Below, one piece after another: positions 51,174-60,565 of a DNA stretch of 64,000 bases (its first letter is position 1; every line of letters begins with the position of its first letter). Under the pieces are notes generated by a model that saw only the letters and a list, made by a program, of their open reading frames with translations, was not told where the DNA came from and made no database searches. Source of the stretch: Bog-473 sp963787485 (GTDB lineage: Bacteria > Actinomycetota > Acidimicrobiia > Acidimicrobiales > RAAP-2); contig CAWBDF010000007.1 of assembly GCA_963787485.1 (NCBI GenBank), positions 496,001 to 560,000 of the forward strand, given 5' to 3'. A program made the position numbers and the translations under genes.

Positions 51174-51371
51174 GCCATTTCGACTATCCGACCGTGGGCG
51201 ACCTTTGCTCCACTCATCGCCTTCGAGGGTGTCTGTGAAGGTGCTCGAACAGCTGCGACTGGCGCATTCACTCATCATGGAGCTGCGTGCCGACGAGAGC
51301 CGGCCGCCGGGCTGATCCCAAAGGGCGACACAAAGCCGAGTGGGATGCGGTCAATCGGGTAACAGACGTAC

Positions 51372-52949
51372 ATGACCGGGCGAACGGAGCACCTCGAGCG
51401 CGAATTGAAACTGCGCGCAACACCTGAACTGGAGTTGCCCGCCTTGCGGCGCATCACCAACGCCGTACCTCTGCTCCCACCGCAGGAGCTCAGGGCGATC
51501 TACTACGACACACCGGACTTCAGGCTCTTCGAGCAGAACACCACTCTCCGGTATCGGGTGGGCGAGGAACCCAACCACGGGATCTGGACGCTCAAGCTTC
51601 CGAGCAAAGTCGGAGGACCGGCGTTACATCGCACCGAGATTGCATTGCCCGGCAGCGATGCGACTATCCCAGCGGAGGCCCAGCGGATCCTGCGGGGCAT
51701 CGTGCGGCATTCCGAACTAAGAGCCGTCGTCACAATCGCCACGACCCGTCGCCGTGTCGCCCTCAGAGACGCACGCGGCACCACGTGGGCTGAGCTCGAC
51801 GACGACACCGTGACGGTGATCGGCGGCCCGCAGCATGGTCTGCGATTTCGTCAACTCGAGCTCGAGCTCAGTTCGGAGACCAACGATCGCGCGACATGGG
51901 ATCTGTTCAAGAAGGTCGTGCAGCGACTGCGGGCGGCAGGAGGGAGTCCCGAGACGGAGTCCAAGCTGGCCAAGGCGTTGGGGCCGGTCCCTGTCACCCC
52001 CGTGAGGGCTGGAGAGCCACAGCTCGGGGCGCAGGCCACCGTGGCCGACGTGGTGCGGGCAAACATCGCCGGCTCGTTGGACCGCATGCTGGGCCACCAC
52101 CTCTTTCTCCAGTTGCAGCCCTCGGAACCGGAGCCCGAAGACGTCCACCAGATCAGAGTGGCCACCCGCCGCCTGCGCTCTGACCTCAAAACGTTCGCCC
52201 CCGTCCTCGATCCGGTGTGGGTGGGTCACGTGCGCGCCGATCTCCGGTGGGCAGGGACGGCTCTGGGGAAGGTGCGCGACGCAGACGTGCTGCTGGATCG
52301 GCTGAAGCTCGTCTCCACTGACCCGACTGAGCCGAGTCGCGATGACGACGCCGGTCGCTGCCAACTACGGGACAGACTCACGGCGTGGCGGCGCCAGGCC
52401 GCCGCGGACCTCGCCACCGCGCTGGACGACGAGCGGTACCTACGGTTGCTCGACCGGCTGCACGCGGCATCGCACCTTCCACCGTTCTCCGATGACCAGG
52501 CTGACGAAGACGACGAGCCAGCACCCGAATCCGGAGATCTCGCCCGCAAGGCCGTCCCGGTACTGGTCGCCCGGACATGGCGCCCCCTCGAGAAGCGGGC
52601 GCGCAAGGCCGCTCGACATCATCCGACGGACGGGGATTTGCACCAGGTTCGCATCAAGGCGAAACAGGTCCGCTACGCGTCCGAGGTAGCTGCATCCGTG
52701 TTGGGGAGGCGGGCGCGCCGGACGGCGCGAGCGGCCAAGGAGCTACAAGCAGTGCTGGGCCACCATCACGACGCCGTCACCGCGGAAGCATGGCTTGCCG
52801 CAGAGGCGCTTCGATCGACCCCAGAGGTTAGCTATAAGGCCGGGGTGCTCGCCGCCGAACAGCGCCGCCTGCAGAAGAAGCTGCGGCGTCGTTGGAAGGC
52901 GGTGTGGCACGACCTGGAAGCATCAACCATTTGGTTGCACGCTCACTGA
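51372..52949 (+). CDS. CYTH and CHAD domain protein
   Basis: The 525-residue protein has an N-terminal CYTH domain (residues 1-200) with the EREL K-type motif LERELKLRATPE, then YYDTPDFRLFEQNTTLRYRV and LKLPSKVGGPALHRTEI. The C-terminal CHAD domain (residues 220-520) has EDVHQIRVATRRLRSDLKTF, GKVRDADVLLDRL and LHQVRIKAKQVRYASEV, helices lined with conserved histidines and arginines. CYTH enzymes act on triphosphates, and CHAD domains bind polyphosphate. The two-domain protein probably works at polyphosphate granules. GGGTAA lies just before ATG 51372, but no -35 box was clear. Confidence 0.92.
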   Translation: MTGRTEHLERELKLRATPELELPALRRITNAVPLLPPQELRAIYYDTPDFRLFEQNTTLRYRVGEEPNHGIWTLKLPSKVGGPALHRTEIALPGSDATIPAEAQRILRGIVRHSELRAVVTIATTRRRVALRDARGTTWAELDDDTVTVIGGPQHGLRFRQLELELSSETNDRATWDLFKKVVQRLRAAGGSPETESKLAKALGPVPVTPVRAGEPQLGAQATVADVVRANIAGSLDRMLGHHLFLQLQPSEPEPEDVHQIRVATRRLRSDLKTFAPVLDPVWVGHVRADLRWAGTALGKVRDADVLLDRLKLVSTDPTEPSRDDDAGRCQLRDRLTAWRRQAAADLATALDDERYLRLLDRLHAASHLPPFSDDQADEDDEPAPESGDLARKAVPVLVARTWRPLEKRARKAARHHPTDGDLHQVRIKAKQVRYASEVAASVLGRRARRTARAAKELQAVLGHHHDAVTAEAWLAAEALRSTPEVSYKAGVLAAEQRRLQKKLRRRWKAVWHDLEASTIWLHAH

Positions 52950-53086
52950 CGGACGGTCACCCCTCGCGGCTCGACGCGGTCGATGGTCCTCCCCCGGTTG
53001 GGCGTCCCCGGCGCACTGAGCACGTTTCTGCAGCATAGAAGCGGGAATCTAATGGGCTGAGAGGGCGAACTGCAGAGGGGGTCCTG

Positions 53087-53462
53087 GTGGGAAACCGCAT
53101 TTCAGCATCGTTTGAGGCCAAGAACTGGGATGAAGCCCCCTTTGACGAGCGAAGCGACGATTCAAAGGTCACCCGTGCCGTGGTGGTCAAGCAGTACCAG
53201 GATGACATCAAAGGAACCTCAACCACCGAGTGGCTTATGGCATACGCCCAATACGGCACCGCATCGTTCATCGGACTCGAGCGCGTCGTCGGGCTGATCG
53301 GAGGAAAGAACGGCAGATTGGTCCTCCGGCACATCGGGTCATACGAGGACGGCAGCGCCAAGGCTGCACTGGACGTCATTGAGGGCTCTGGCTCCGGCGA
53401 ACTGCAACATGCAAAAGAAAGGTGAGTTCCTGGCAGACCCGAGCGGTTCGATAGCTGCTTGA
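53087..53462 (+). pseudogene. DUF3224-family protein, one-base frameshift near the end
   Basis: From GTG 53087 after GAGGGGG the frame reads SASFEAKNWDEAPFDERSDD, STTEWLMAYAQYGTASFIGL and LDVIEGSGSGELQ, the DUF3224 pattern of a small beta-barrel. It then stops at 53425, about 13 residues short. The next frame gives MQKKGEFLADPSGSIAA up to 53462, which fits the usual end of the domain (GxGxF...GS). One extra base near 53411 explains it; the total is one over a multiple of three. DUF3224 proteins are of unknown function. Confidence 0.72.
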
Positions 53463-53544
53463 TCTGGAAGTCGCCTGACCCTGTCGGCAATACCAGCATC
53501 TGGGCCGGTCCCGAAGAACCGGCCCTGACCTGCGAGTTTCTGAG

Positions 53545-53618
<74 letters not shown>

Positions 53619-53732
53619 GCGAGGTCATGATCCTATACCGCCCTGCTGAACCCGACCACCGGCCACGGGGCCTCGGCGAGCAATCCCCGGCTCGGTCCGC
53701 GAGCGGGCGGGGCGAGGCAGTGCGGCCGAAAA

Positions 53733-54119
53733 CTAGAGCGTCTGTGCCGTGGGCGGCGGCGGTGGTGGCGACGCCGGGTCGGCGGCCTGGGGTGGAGGGG
53801 GGGGAGCGGGGGCGTCGGCGCCACCGGCGGGGGTGGCTGTCGGACCCGCCACGGCGGACTCGGGGGCAACGCTGATCGGTCCGTGCTGCGCCTCGTGGTC
53901 GCCCAAGGCGGCGATCAGGCGCTCCGTCTCCGATTCGGTCGTCGGCGTGGAGCGCCCGGTCTTGGTGGCGTACACCGCCGCGCCGAGGTCGCGCAGCATG
54001 GCGTCGGCCGCCTTCTTGGCCTGCATGTCGTCGAGCTTCGCCTGTCCCTTGGCGGCAGCGTCCTTGGCCGCCTCGCTGGCCGTCGCCGCCGTCTGCTTGA
54101 CCTTGTCGAGCAGTCCCAT
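53733..54119 (-). CDS. Small helical protein with Pro-rich tail, unknown function
   Basis: The protein has 128 residues from ATG 54119, after a GGAAGG box. The first 75 residues are amphipathic and alanine/lysine-rich (LLDKVKQTAATASEAAKDAA, AKLDDMQAKKAADAMLRDLG), probably a long helix or helical hairpin. The rest is low-complexity, with runs of alanine and proline (APAPPPPPQAADPASPPPP). I do not recognise a family. It is the last gene of a leftward block after UPF0182 and lies beside the initiator tRNA gene. The tail length may vary because of repeated GGC-type codons. Confidence 0.65.
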   Translation of the reverse strand: MGLLDKVKQTAATASEAAKDAAAKGQAKLDDMQAKKAADAMLRDLGAAVYATKTGRSTPTTESETERLIAALGDHEAQHGPISVAPESAVAGPTATPAGGADAPAPPPPPQAADPASPPPPPPTAQTL

Positions 54120-54198
54120 CGCACGCCTTCCTTTCACTGGTGCTCGGAGTCTCCCATCATGCGACGGCTCGGGCCAGCCCGCAACCGGTCCGGATCGG

Positions 54199-57100
54199 CT
54201 AGGACCGGGGCGCCGCCGAGGCCACGGTGGACGTCGTCGTGGAGCCCCCTCCGCCCTGGGGCTCGGTGTTCGTCGGCACCGTGCTCGATCCCGTCGTCGA
54301 GGACCCCGTCGTCGAGGACCCTGTCGTCGAGGACCCTGTCGTCGAGGACCCTGTCGTCGAGGATGTCGTCCCGGTCCTGGCCGAGGTCTTGGCGCCCTTG
54401 GTCGTGCCCTTGGTCGTGCCCTTGGTCGTGGTCGTGGTCGTGCCCACCGTCGGCGTCGGCGACGATGCCTGCAGGAGCGACTGGGCCTGGGCGAGCTGCT
54501 GCTGCATGGCCTGCAAGTCCGACCCGAAGGTGCTCGAAATTGTCGTTCTTCAGCGCGTTCAACGCGTTGGTGTAGTCGGTCTGCGCCGCCTGGAGGTAGG
54601 TCGCCACCGCCGAGGGAACCGTCCCGGTGGTCGGTGCCCCGCCGCCCGAGGGCAACGTCACTGTCGTCTGCAAGAGGTCCGTGAGAACGTTGGAGAGCGA
54701 CGTGTCGATCTGCACGTTCTTGCCCAGGACGGCGATGACGTACTGCAGCTGGGGCTGGGCGTTGGTCGTGGGCGACACGTAGAGGGGACGCAGGTAGACC
54801 ATTGAGTTCGCGACGGGGACCATGAGCGTCTCGCCCAGGAGAACCTCCGATCCCTTCTGATCGAGCAGCGAGATGTCCTTCGACACCGTTGCGTTGGCTG
54901 AGATCTCGGCGTCGGCGTTGGCCGGGCCGTAGGTTCCCTGGGGAGTCTCGTAGAGGTTGAGCTGGCCGTACTGACCCGGGTCCGACAGGCCGACCATCCA
55001 CGCGGTCAGGTTGAAGTTCTGGTTCGAGTTCGAGAGGCTCGACTGCGACGCCGGAACGAAGCCGTCCGACACCGTGAAGACTTGCGAGTTCGAGTCGGTG
55101 CCCGGCAGGGCGTACACCTGGTACTGGGGCGCCATCCGGGCCGGAGTGGAGGAGACCAGTTGGCCCTGGCTGTTGTAGGTGTTCTGGGCCAACAGCGCCT
55201 GGGACTGCGGCCCGGCGCCGGCCGTCGGCGAGAGCTGCCAGGCGTTGCTGGCGGCGTAAAAGGCCTGCGGGTTGACCAGGTGGTAACGGCCGTAGATGGC
55301 CGACTGAATGGAGAAGATGTCCTCCGGGTAGCGGAGGTGGGCCCGCAGCTGCGCCGGCATGGTGGACAGCGGCTGGAACATGTGCGGGAAGGCGGCCGAA
55401 TACGCCTGCAGGATGGGGTCGCTCGGGTCCGCGTCGTAGAAGGTCATCTGCCCCGAGTAGGCGTCGATGAGGACCTTGACCGAGTTGCGCACGTAGTTGT
55501 AGCTGGCCGGCAGGGCGTTGCTGATCGGCACCTGCTGGGAGTCCGCGTTCTGCGAGTAGGGGTAGTTGGCCGTCGTCGTATACCCGTCGACCACCCAGTC
55601 GATGTGTCCGTTGTTGATCACTGCGTAGGGGTCGTGATCGAAGGACAAGAAGGGCGCTGCCTTCTCCGCCATCGCCACCGGGTCGCGCACGAACATGATG
55701 CGCGACTTATCGGTGATCTGGCTCGAGATCAACAGGTTGAAGTCGCCCAACCGCAGGGCGAAGGCGGCCCGGGTGAAGAGCGACGACAGCTGGACACCGC
55801 CCGCACCCTTGTAGTGGCTCTCGACGTTCGGCCCGTTGCTGCCCTTCTGGTAGTCGACCTCGAGTTGCCTCGTGTTGGCCACGACGTAGCCGGTCTCACC
55901 CAGACCGAAGTAGACCGCCGGTTGGGTAATGGGGGGCATCCCGTTACTGGACGACGGCGGCACCCCCTGCACCGCGTACACGGGGTTGTTCGAGGTGGTC
56001 GAGTTGGCCAGCGCGACGGCGGCGCCGTTGCCGTGCGTGTACTGCAGGTGGGTGTTCACCCACGACGAGGAAGGCAGGTTGCCGGCCGAGATGTCGCGCA
56101 CACCAATCAGCACGGGTTTCCGTTGACCCGACAGTATGTAGCGGTCCACCCCCAGCGAGGGGAACACGTAGTACGACTTGATGCCCTGCTCGCGCTGGAA
56201 GGTCTGCAGCGAGATGGTCGGGTCCGGATCCCACTGGCGGATGTTGGCGATGGTGGGCGCGGCGCTGACCGTCTGGCTGGCGGTGATCGTCGTGCTGGCC
56301 GCGAACTGGTGGACCTTGACGTCATTGAGGCCGTAAGCGGCCCGGGTGGCGTCGATGTTGCGTTGGATGTAGGGCGCCTCGAGCGAGCTCTGGGCCGGCG
56401 TGACCTTGAGCGCCTGCAGGAGGGCTGGATAGATGATGCCGACCACGAGGGCCACGAAGGCCCAGATCCCGACGGCCAGCACCGGCAGCGTCCAGCCCTG
56501 GCGCCAGATGTTGAAGAGCAGGATGCCCGCCGCGAAGACCGAGACGTAAATCAGCAGCGTCTCGGCCGGCAGCCGGGCGTGCACGTCGGTGTACCCGGCG
56601 CCGTTGACGTAGCCGGCCTGGGAGTTGACCAAGGACCAGCGCTGGATGACGTAGCCCGCTGCCTTGTCCAGGGCGATCAGGGCCAGCAGCACCGACAGAT
56701 GGACCTTGACGGGGGGGCGCACCCTCGGGAGGCCGCGTTGGGGCTGGATCCCGCCGTTGAAATAGTGGAACACGACCGAGACGGCCAGGGTCACGATCAG
56801 GATGGCCAGCGTCCAGTCCACGATGAAGTTGAGGAAGGGGAGGTCGAAGACGTAGAAGCCCACGTCCTTGCCGAACTGCGGGTCGGTGACCCCGAAGTTG
56901 CCGCCGTGCCGGAACAGCAGCCAATTGTTCCACTGGCCGATCGTCCCTGACGCGCCGATCAGCGCCAGCACCAGGGCGAGCCCGACGTAGATCCGACCGG
57001 AGTAAGGGCGCACGTACTGCTGGTAGCGCCGCACCAACTCGTCCTCCCCGGCCAGGACGATGTCGTGGCCGGCGATGCGGTCGCACGCGATCAGGTTCAC

Positions 57101-57346
57101 CCACAAGACGGCGAAGAAGATGGCGCCGAAGACACCGAAGAGGCCGAGCTTGACCACCAACAGCGTCGAGAAGACGTCGTGGTGTCCCACCGAGGTGAAC
57201 CACAGGCTGTCGGTGTAGAGGCCCGCCAACGAGCGCAGCGAGACCAGCAGCACCACGAGGAAGACGACCAGGCCGATGATCCACCAGCGACCACGGTGGC
57301 GCCGGGGCCGAGAGGGCTCCGCCCTCAGGTCGCTGGGGATGCGCAC
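54199..57346 (-). CDS. UPF0182 family membrane protein, frameshift near the C-terminus
   Basis: The protein spans about 1,049 codons. Residues 1-330 hold about seven membrane segments (GRWWIIGLVVFLVVLLVSLR, VVKLGLFGVFGAIFFAVLWV and others). A large outer domain follows with UPF0182 landmarks such as YYVFPSLGVDRYILSGQRKP, VNTHLQYTHGNGA and MTFYDADPSDPI. Near 54520 the frame changes: after NDNFEHL the sensible continuation SDLQAMQQQLAQAQSLLQ lies one base away and ends at 54199 in a Thr/Ser-rich tail. One extra base explains it. Without it, the frame runs on to 54134 with a composition unlike the family. Its function is unknown. Confidence 0.88.
54291..54365 (-). repeat. Five tandem 15-bp repeats coding TTGSS units
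   Basis: Five 15-base units (GTCGTCGAGGACCCT-like on the plus strand) lie in the UPF0182 tail and encode TTGSS in the corrected frame. A further run of 12-base units just upstream in the gene (plus strand about 54396-54430) encodes KGTT. Both sets are likely slippage-prone. Confidence 0.85.
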
Positions 57347-57425
57347 GGAGGGAGCCTAACGTCCAACTCCCCATGTTCCAGGGCGCTTAGCACCCTACGA
57401 CCCTCGACGCGTCGCGGGAGCGAGC

Positions 57426-59144
57426 TCACACGTCGACGGGCGCGACCAGGCAGCGGCACCCGGGATGCGCCGGCGGATGAGCGTGGCCCGTCGGGAACGT
57501 CTCGCCCGCGCCGAGCGCGCCCGCCAACGAATTGTCGGCACAGTCCGAACACCCGGTCGCCGAGGTCACGACCCAGCGCACGGATCCGGGCCCGATCGCC
57601 GCGGTCACGCCCGAGGAGAAGGCCTGGGTGGCCGAGTCCCCGACCAGTCGTTCCACCCGCTCGCCGCGCCACTCGCGGAACGCCGCGCCCACGCGGTCCC
57701 CCGGGTCCCCGGCGCCCTCGGTGATCTGACGGCGCAGCATGCTCACCACGGCGCGGGCGAGTCCCGCCGACGATTGCTCGATGGCGTCGCTGCCGTCGAC
57801 GGCCGCCTCGGCTCCGCCGAACGTCGTACCGGCGGCGAACGCCTCACCCAGGTGGCCCTTGGCCACCGCGACGAACGCCTCGACGTGCGCGTCCTCGGGA
57901 CCGAGAAGCTCGTCGGCCGGAAGGCCGGCGTCGTTGCGCAGCCGGTCGAGCATCCGGTTCTGGTCGTCGCCCAGCGCGCGCTTGATGCTCCGTCCGAGCT
58001 TCGCGGCGACGGGTGCCAACAACTCGTCCCGTCGCGCCACCAAGGCGTCGTCGGGTCCCGGTGCCGCGGTTTCTGCGTCCTCCGCGTCCCCTGCGTCTCC
58101 TGCGTCCGGCACTGTCACACCGTCCAGCGCGTCACCCGCACCTGTCGCATCGGCTCGGAGCGCACCCGTCGCCTCGGCTTCGAGCGCGGCCGCCTTGGAT
58201 CCGGCGCGGATGCGGGCGAAGAGCTCGTCGACCGTCGGCATCGACGGGGGTGCGCCGATTCCGTCGTCGGCCGAGCTCCCCTCGGTTCCCGCATCGCTGC
58301 GACTCGCCGTCGCGGTGCTACCGCTCCCGACGACTGCGGCCCCGCCCGCGTCGGCGGCTTCAGGATCTTGGTCATGAGGCGCCTCGGCACCATGCAGCCG
58401 GAAGTGGTCGCCCACGGCGTGCGCCGCGGTTCGTGCCGCGTCGTCGGTGCGGTCAAGGTGGGCCAAAATGGTGTCCACGCGGTCGCGCACGCCGTGCACC
58501 GAGGCGGACATCTCGTCACACGCGGCGCGGAGTTGCTCAATGTGGATCCCGAGCGTCCGGCGCCTCGCGGCCAGATCCGAGAGGACCCGTCGCCGCGCTT
58601 CTTGGACCTGGTCGAGCAGGATGCGTCCCTCTTCCTTGGCGCGGGTGATGAGCGCCTCGCCTTCGGCCACGGCGTTGGCGACGATGCGCTCGCTCGCGCC
58701 GTGCGCCTCGTGCTGCGCGTTTGCCACCATGAGCTCCACCTCGGCCACGCGCTCGGCCGAGGAGGCTTCGGCACGCGCCTGCAGGTCGTCGACCTGGCTC
58801 TGGGTGTCGCGCAGCAGGGTGGCTGCGCGATCTTGCGCCTGGGCCACGATGCGCGCCGCCTCCTCGTGGGCGTGGCGCAGGATCTGGGCGCTGTGCTGAC
58901 CGAGCGACGCCGTCAGCGTCGCCTCGTCGAGCACCGGGTGGACCGCCCGCTCCTCGGCGTCGGCAACGGCCGCCTGCATCTCCCGTTCCCGCTCTTCGAA
59001 GTCCCCGATGCTGCGCGACACCGACTGCAGGTATGAACGGACTTCGTCGGGGTCGTACCCGCGCCGGACAAGGGCGAAGGTGTGATGTGCGATGTCACCG
59101 GTCGCGATCCGCGACGAGGAGATGGGGGCGCGGCCTTCGGACAT
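57426..59144 (-). CDS. DivIVA-like coiled-coil protein with phage-head-type C-terminal motif
   Basis: The protein has 572 residues from ATG 59144. Residues 15-50 resemble the DivIVA N-terminus (HTFALVRRGYDPDEVRSYLQ). Residues 50-240 are a long coiled coil (LRHAHEEAARIVAQAQDRAA, QEARRRVLSDLAARRRTLGI). An acidic linker of about 100 residues follows. The last 200 residues look like a Mu gpF/SPP1 gp7-type head morphogenesis domain: helical, then RWVVTSATGCSDCADNSLAG and AHPPAHPGCRCLVAPV, with a CxxC and HPGCRC metal-like site. It lies nine bases after the PDZ-Lon gene on the same strand. A role at the cell pole or septum is inferred from the N-terminal part only. Confidence 0.72.
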   Translation of the reverse strand: MSEGRAPISSSRIATGDIAHHTFALVRRGYDPDEVRSYLQSVSRSIGDFEEREREMQAAVADAEERAVHPVLDEATLTASLGQHSAQILRHAHEEAARIVAQAQDRAATLLRDTQSQVDDLQARAEASSAERVAEVELMVANAQHEAHGASERIVANAVAEGEALITRAKEEGRILLDQVQEARRRVLSDLAARRRTLGIHIEQLRAACDEMSASVHGVRDRVDTILAHLDRTDDAARTAAHAVGDHFRLHGAEAPHDQDPEAADAGGAAVVGSGSTATASRSDAGTEGSSADDGIGAPPSMPTVDELFARIRAGSKAAALEAEATGALRADATGAGDALDGVTVPDAGDAGDAEDAETAAPGPDDALVARRDELLAPVAAKLGRSIKRALGDDQNRMLDRLRNDAGLPADELLGPEDAHVEAFVAVAKGHLGEAFAAGTTFGGAEAAVDGSDAIEQSSAGLARAVVSMLRRQITEGAGDPGDRVGAAFREWRGERVERLVGDSATQAFSSGVTAAIGPGSVRWVVTSATGCSDCADNSLAGALGAGETFPTGHAHPPAHPGCRCLVAPVDV

Positions 59145-59153
59145 GGCCAAAGC

Positions 59154-60554
59154 CTACGGCGCCGCCTGGGCCGAGGCAGGTTTCGTGGTCACCGGCTTCG
59201 TGGCGCCGGTCGGCACGCTGCCACCGAGCCGGCGCAGGATGCGCAGCACCTGGCCGAGGTTGTCGACCCCATACACGTGGAGCTGTGCGTCAGCCTTGGC
59301 CTGGGCCACACGGAGCTCGACGGACGGCACGAAGAACACGGTCGCTCCGGCGCGCTCGACGGCGATCGTCTTCTCGGCCACCCCCCCGACGTCGCCCACG
59401 GTGCCGTTCGAATCGATCGTGCCGGTGGCCGCCACGATGCGAGCGCCGGTGAGACGGCCGCTGCTGAGCTTGTCCATGATGCCCAGGGTCATGGCCAGTC
59501 CCGCCGAGGGGCCTCCGATGTCCTGCGTGTGCACGGTGACGTCGACGGGGAAGTGCCAATCCTGTTGTTGCTCGGGACTGATCCCGAGATACGCGGTGGG
59601 CGCCGACGTCCCACAAGCCCTCCCGGACAGCCCCTTGGGGGGCGCGGTCAGGCGCACCGACTTGTGCGCCACCGGCCCGGACAGTATCTGGCCGGTGGCA
59701 CTGATGGAGTTCTCCTTCACCGCCAGCGAGACCGTGGTCCCGGGCACGACGCCGTGCAGCGCGTCGATCAGCGCGCACGGTGTGGGGGTCGACGTGGCGT
59801 TGACCGCGGTGATCACCTGACCGACGCGCAGGGTCGTCGCGGCGGGCGAACCGGGCTCGACGTCGTAGACGAGGGCGCCGGCGTTCGTGGCGTGCACGGC
59901 GTATCCGAGGTGCGACAGCGCCGCCGCGGTGGCGTACGACTGGGCCTGCGCCATCTGCAGGTAGCCCTGTTCTCCGAGCTGGGTCTGGTCGGGGGTGGAC
60001 CCCAGGAGATCGGTCCCCGAGATGATCTCGTTGTTGGAGTCGACGTAGCGATAGAAGAGGTACGAGAGCGCGTTGAGCTGCGTCACGTAGACGTCGGTGA
60101 GGAGGATCCTCCCGGTCAACGGGTGGTTGTCTGCGGCCGGCACCGCAATGAACTGGGCCACCGGGGTGGCGTCCCCGGGCGTGATCACGTACTGGTTCAG
60201 CGACACGCGTTGGGCGACGACTCCGGCCACCAGCACCACCGTGATGAGCGACGCCAGCACCACGAGCGCGATGACCCGTCCGCGCCGCCGGCCCCTCCCC
60301 CCTCTTCCCCCTCGTCTCCCCCGCCCACGTCCCTCGACCTCGCCGTCGACCCCAACGGTCACGGCGCCGCCGGCGCGAGGGGGCACCGCGCCGCCGGCGC
60401 GAGGGGGCACCGCGCCGCCGGCGCGAGGGGGCACCGCGCCGCCGGCGCGAGGGGGCACCGCGCCGCCGGCGCGAGGGGGCACGTCAGGGCCCTCCAGGTG
60501 GGTTCGTGGCGGCGGGGGCGTGGCCCCGCCCGTGGTGGCGTGAGAGTCGGACAT
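59154..60554 (-). CDS. YlbL-type PDZ and Lon-protease-domain protein (S16 family)
   Basis: The protein has 466 residues from ATG 60554. A proline-rich cytoplasmic leader with repeated PPRAGGAV is followed by one membrane segment (GRVIALVVLASLITVVLVAG). An outer region with a PDZ domain comes next (AGALVYDVEPGSPAATTLRV, near residue 230). The C-terminal Lon proteolytic domain has the catalytic serine in DIGGPSAGLAMTLGIM and the catalytic lysine in DVGGVAEKTIAVERAG. It is anchored with its protease outside the membrane. It is probably co-transcribed with the DivIVA-like gene, nine bases downstream. Confidence 0.92.
   Translation of the reverse strand: MSDSHATTGGATPPPPRTHLEGPDVPPRAGGAVPPRAGGAVPPRAGGAVPPRAGGAVPPRAGGAVTVGVDGEVEGRGRGRRGGRGGRGRRRGRVIALVVLASLITVVLVAGVVAQRVSLNQYVITPGDATPVAQFIAVPAADNHPLTGRILLTDVYVTQLNALSYLFYRYVDSNNEIISGTDLLGSTPDQTQLGEQGYLQMAQAQSYATAAALSHLGYAVHATNAGALVYDVEPGSPAATTLRVGQVITAVNATSTPTPCALIDALHGVVPGTTVSLAVKENSISATGQILSGPVAHKSVRLTAPPKGLSGRACGTSAPTAYLGISPEQQQDWHFPVDVTVHTQDIGGPSAGLAMTLGIMDKLSSGRLTGARIVAATGTIDSNGTVGDVGGVAEKTIAVERAGATVFFVPSVELRVAQAKADAQLHVYGVDNLGQVLRILRRLGGSVPTGATKPVTTKPASAQAAP
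60364..60483 (-). repeat. Five tandem 24-bp repeats coding PPRAGGAV
   Basis: Five 24-base units (GCGCCGCCGGCGCGAGGGGG and four more bases) are almost identical. They encode PPRAGGAV repeats in the cytoplasmic leader of the PDZ-Lon protein. The near identity suggests recent expansion. Confidence 0.92.
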
Positions 60555-60565
60555 ACTCGGGATCC

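Noticed and set aside
51235..51315. A possible 26-residue peptide (GTG start) before the CYTH-CHAD gene
   Set aside because: It is too short, has no clear ribosome site and no recognisable pattern.
53733..55001. A long minus-strand frame extending upstream of the small helical protein
   Set aside because: The part before 54119 overlaps the UPF0182 tail in another frame and is low-complexity; the ATG at 54119 has its own ribosome site.
55082..56950. A 622-codon open frame on the plus strand
   Set aside because: It is antisense to the UPF0182 gene and has skewed composition (Val, Arg, Gly, His) without domain features.
57465..59036. A 523-codon open frame on the plus strand
   Set aside because: It is antisense to the DivIVA-like gene, whose translation shows clear domains.
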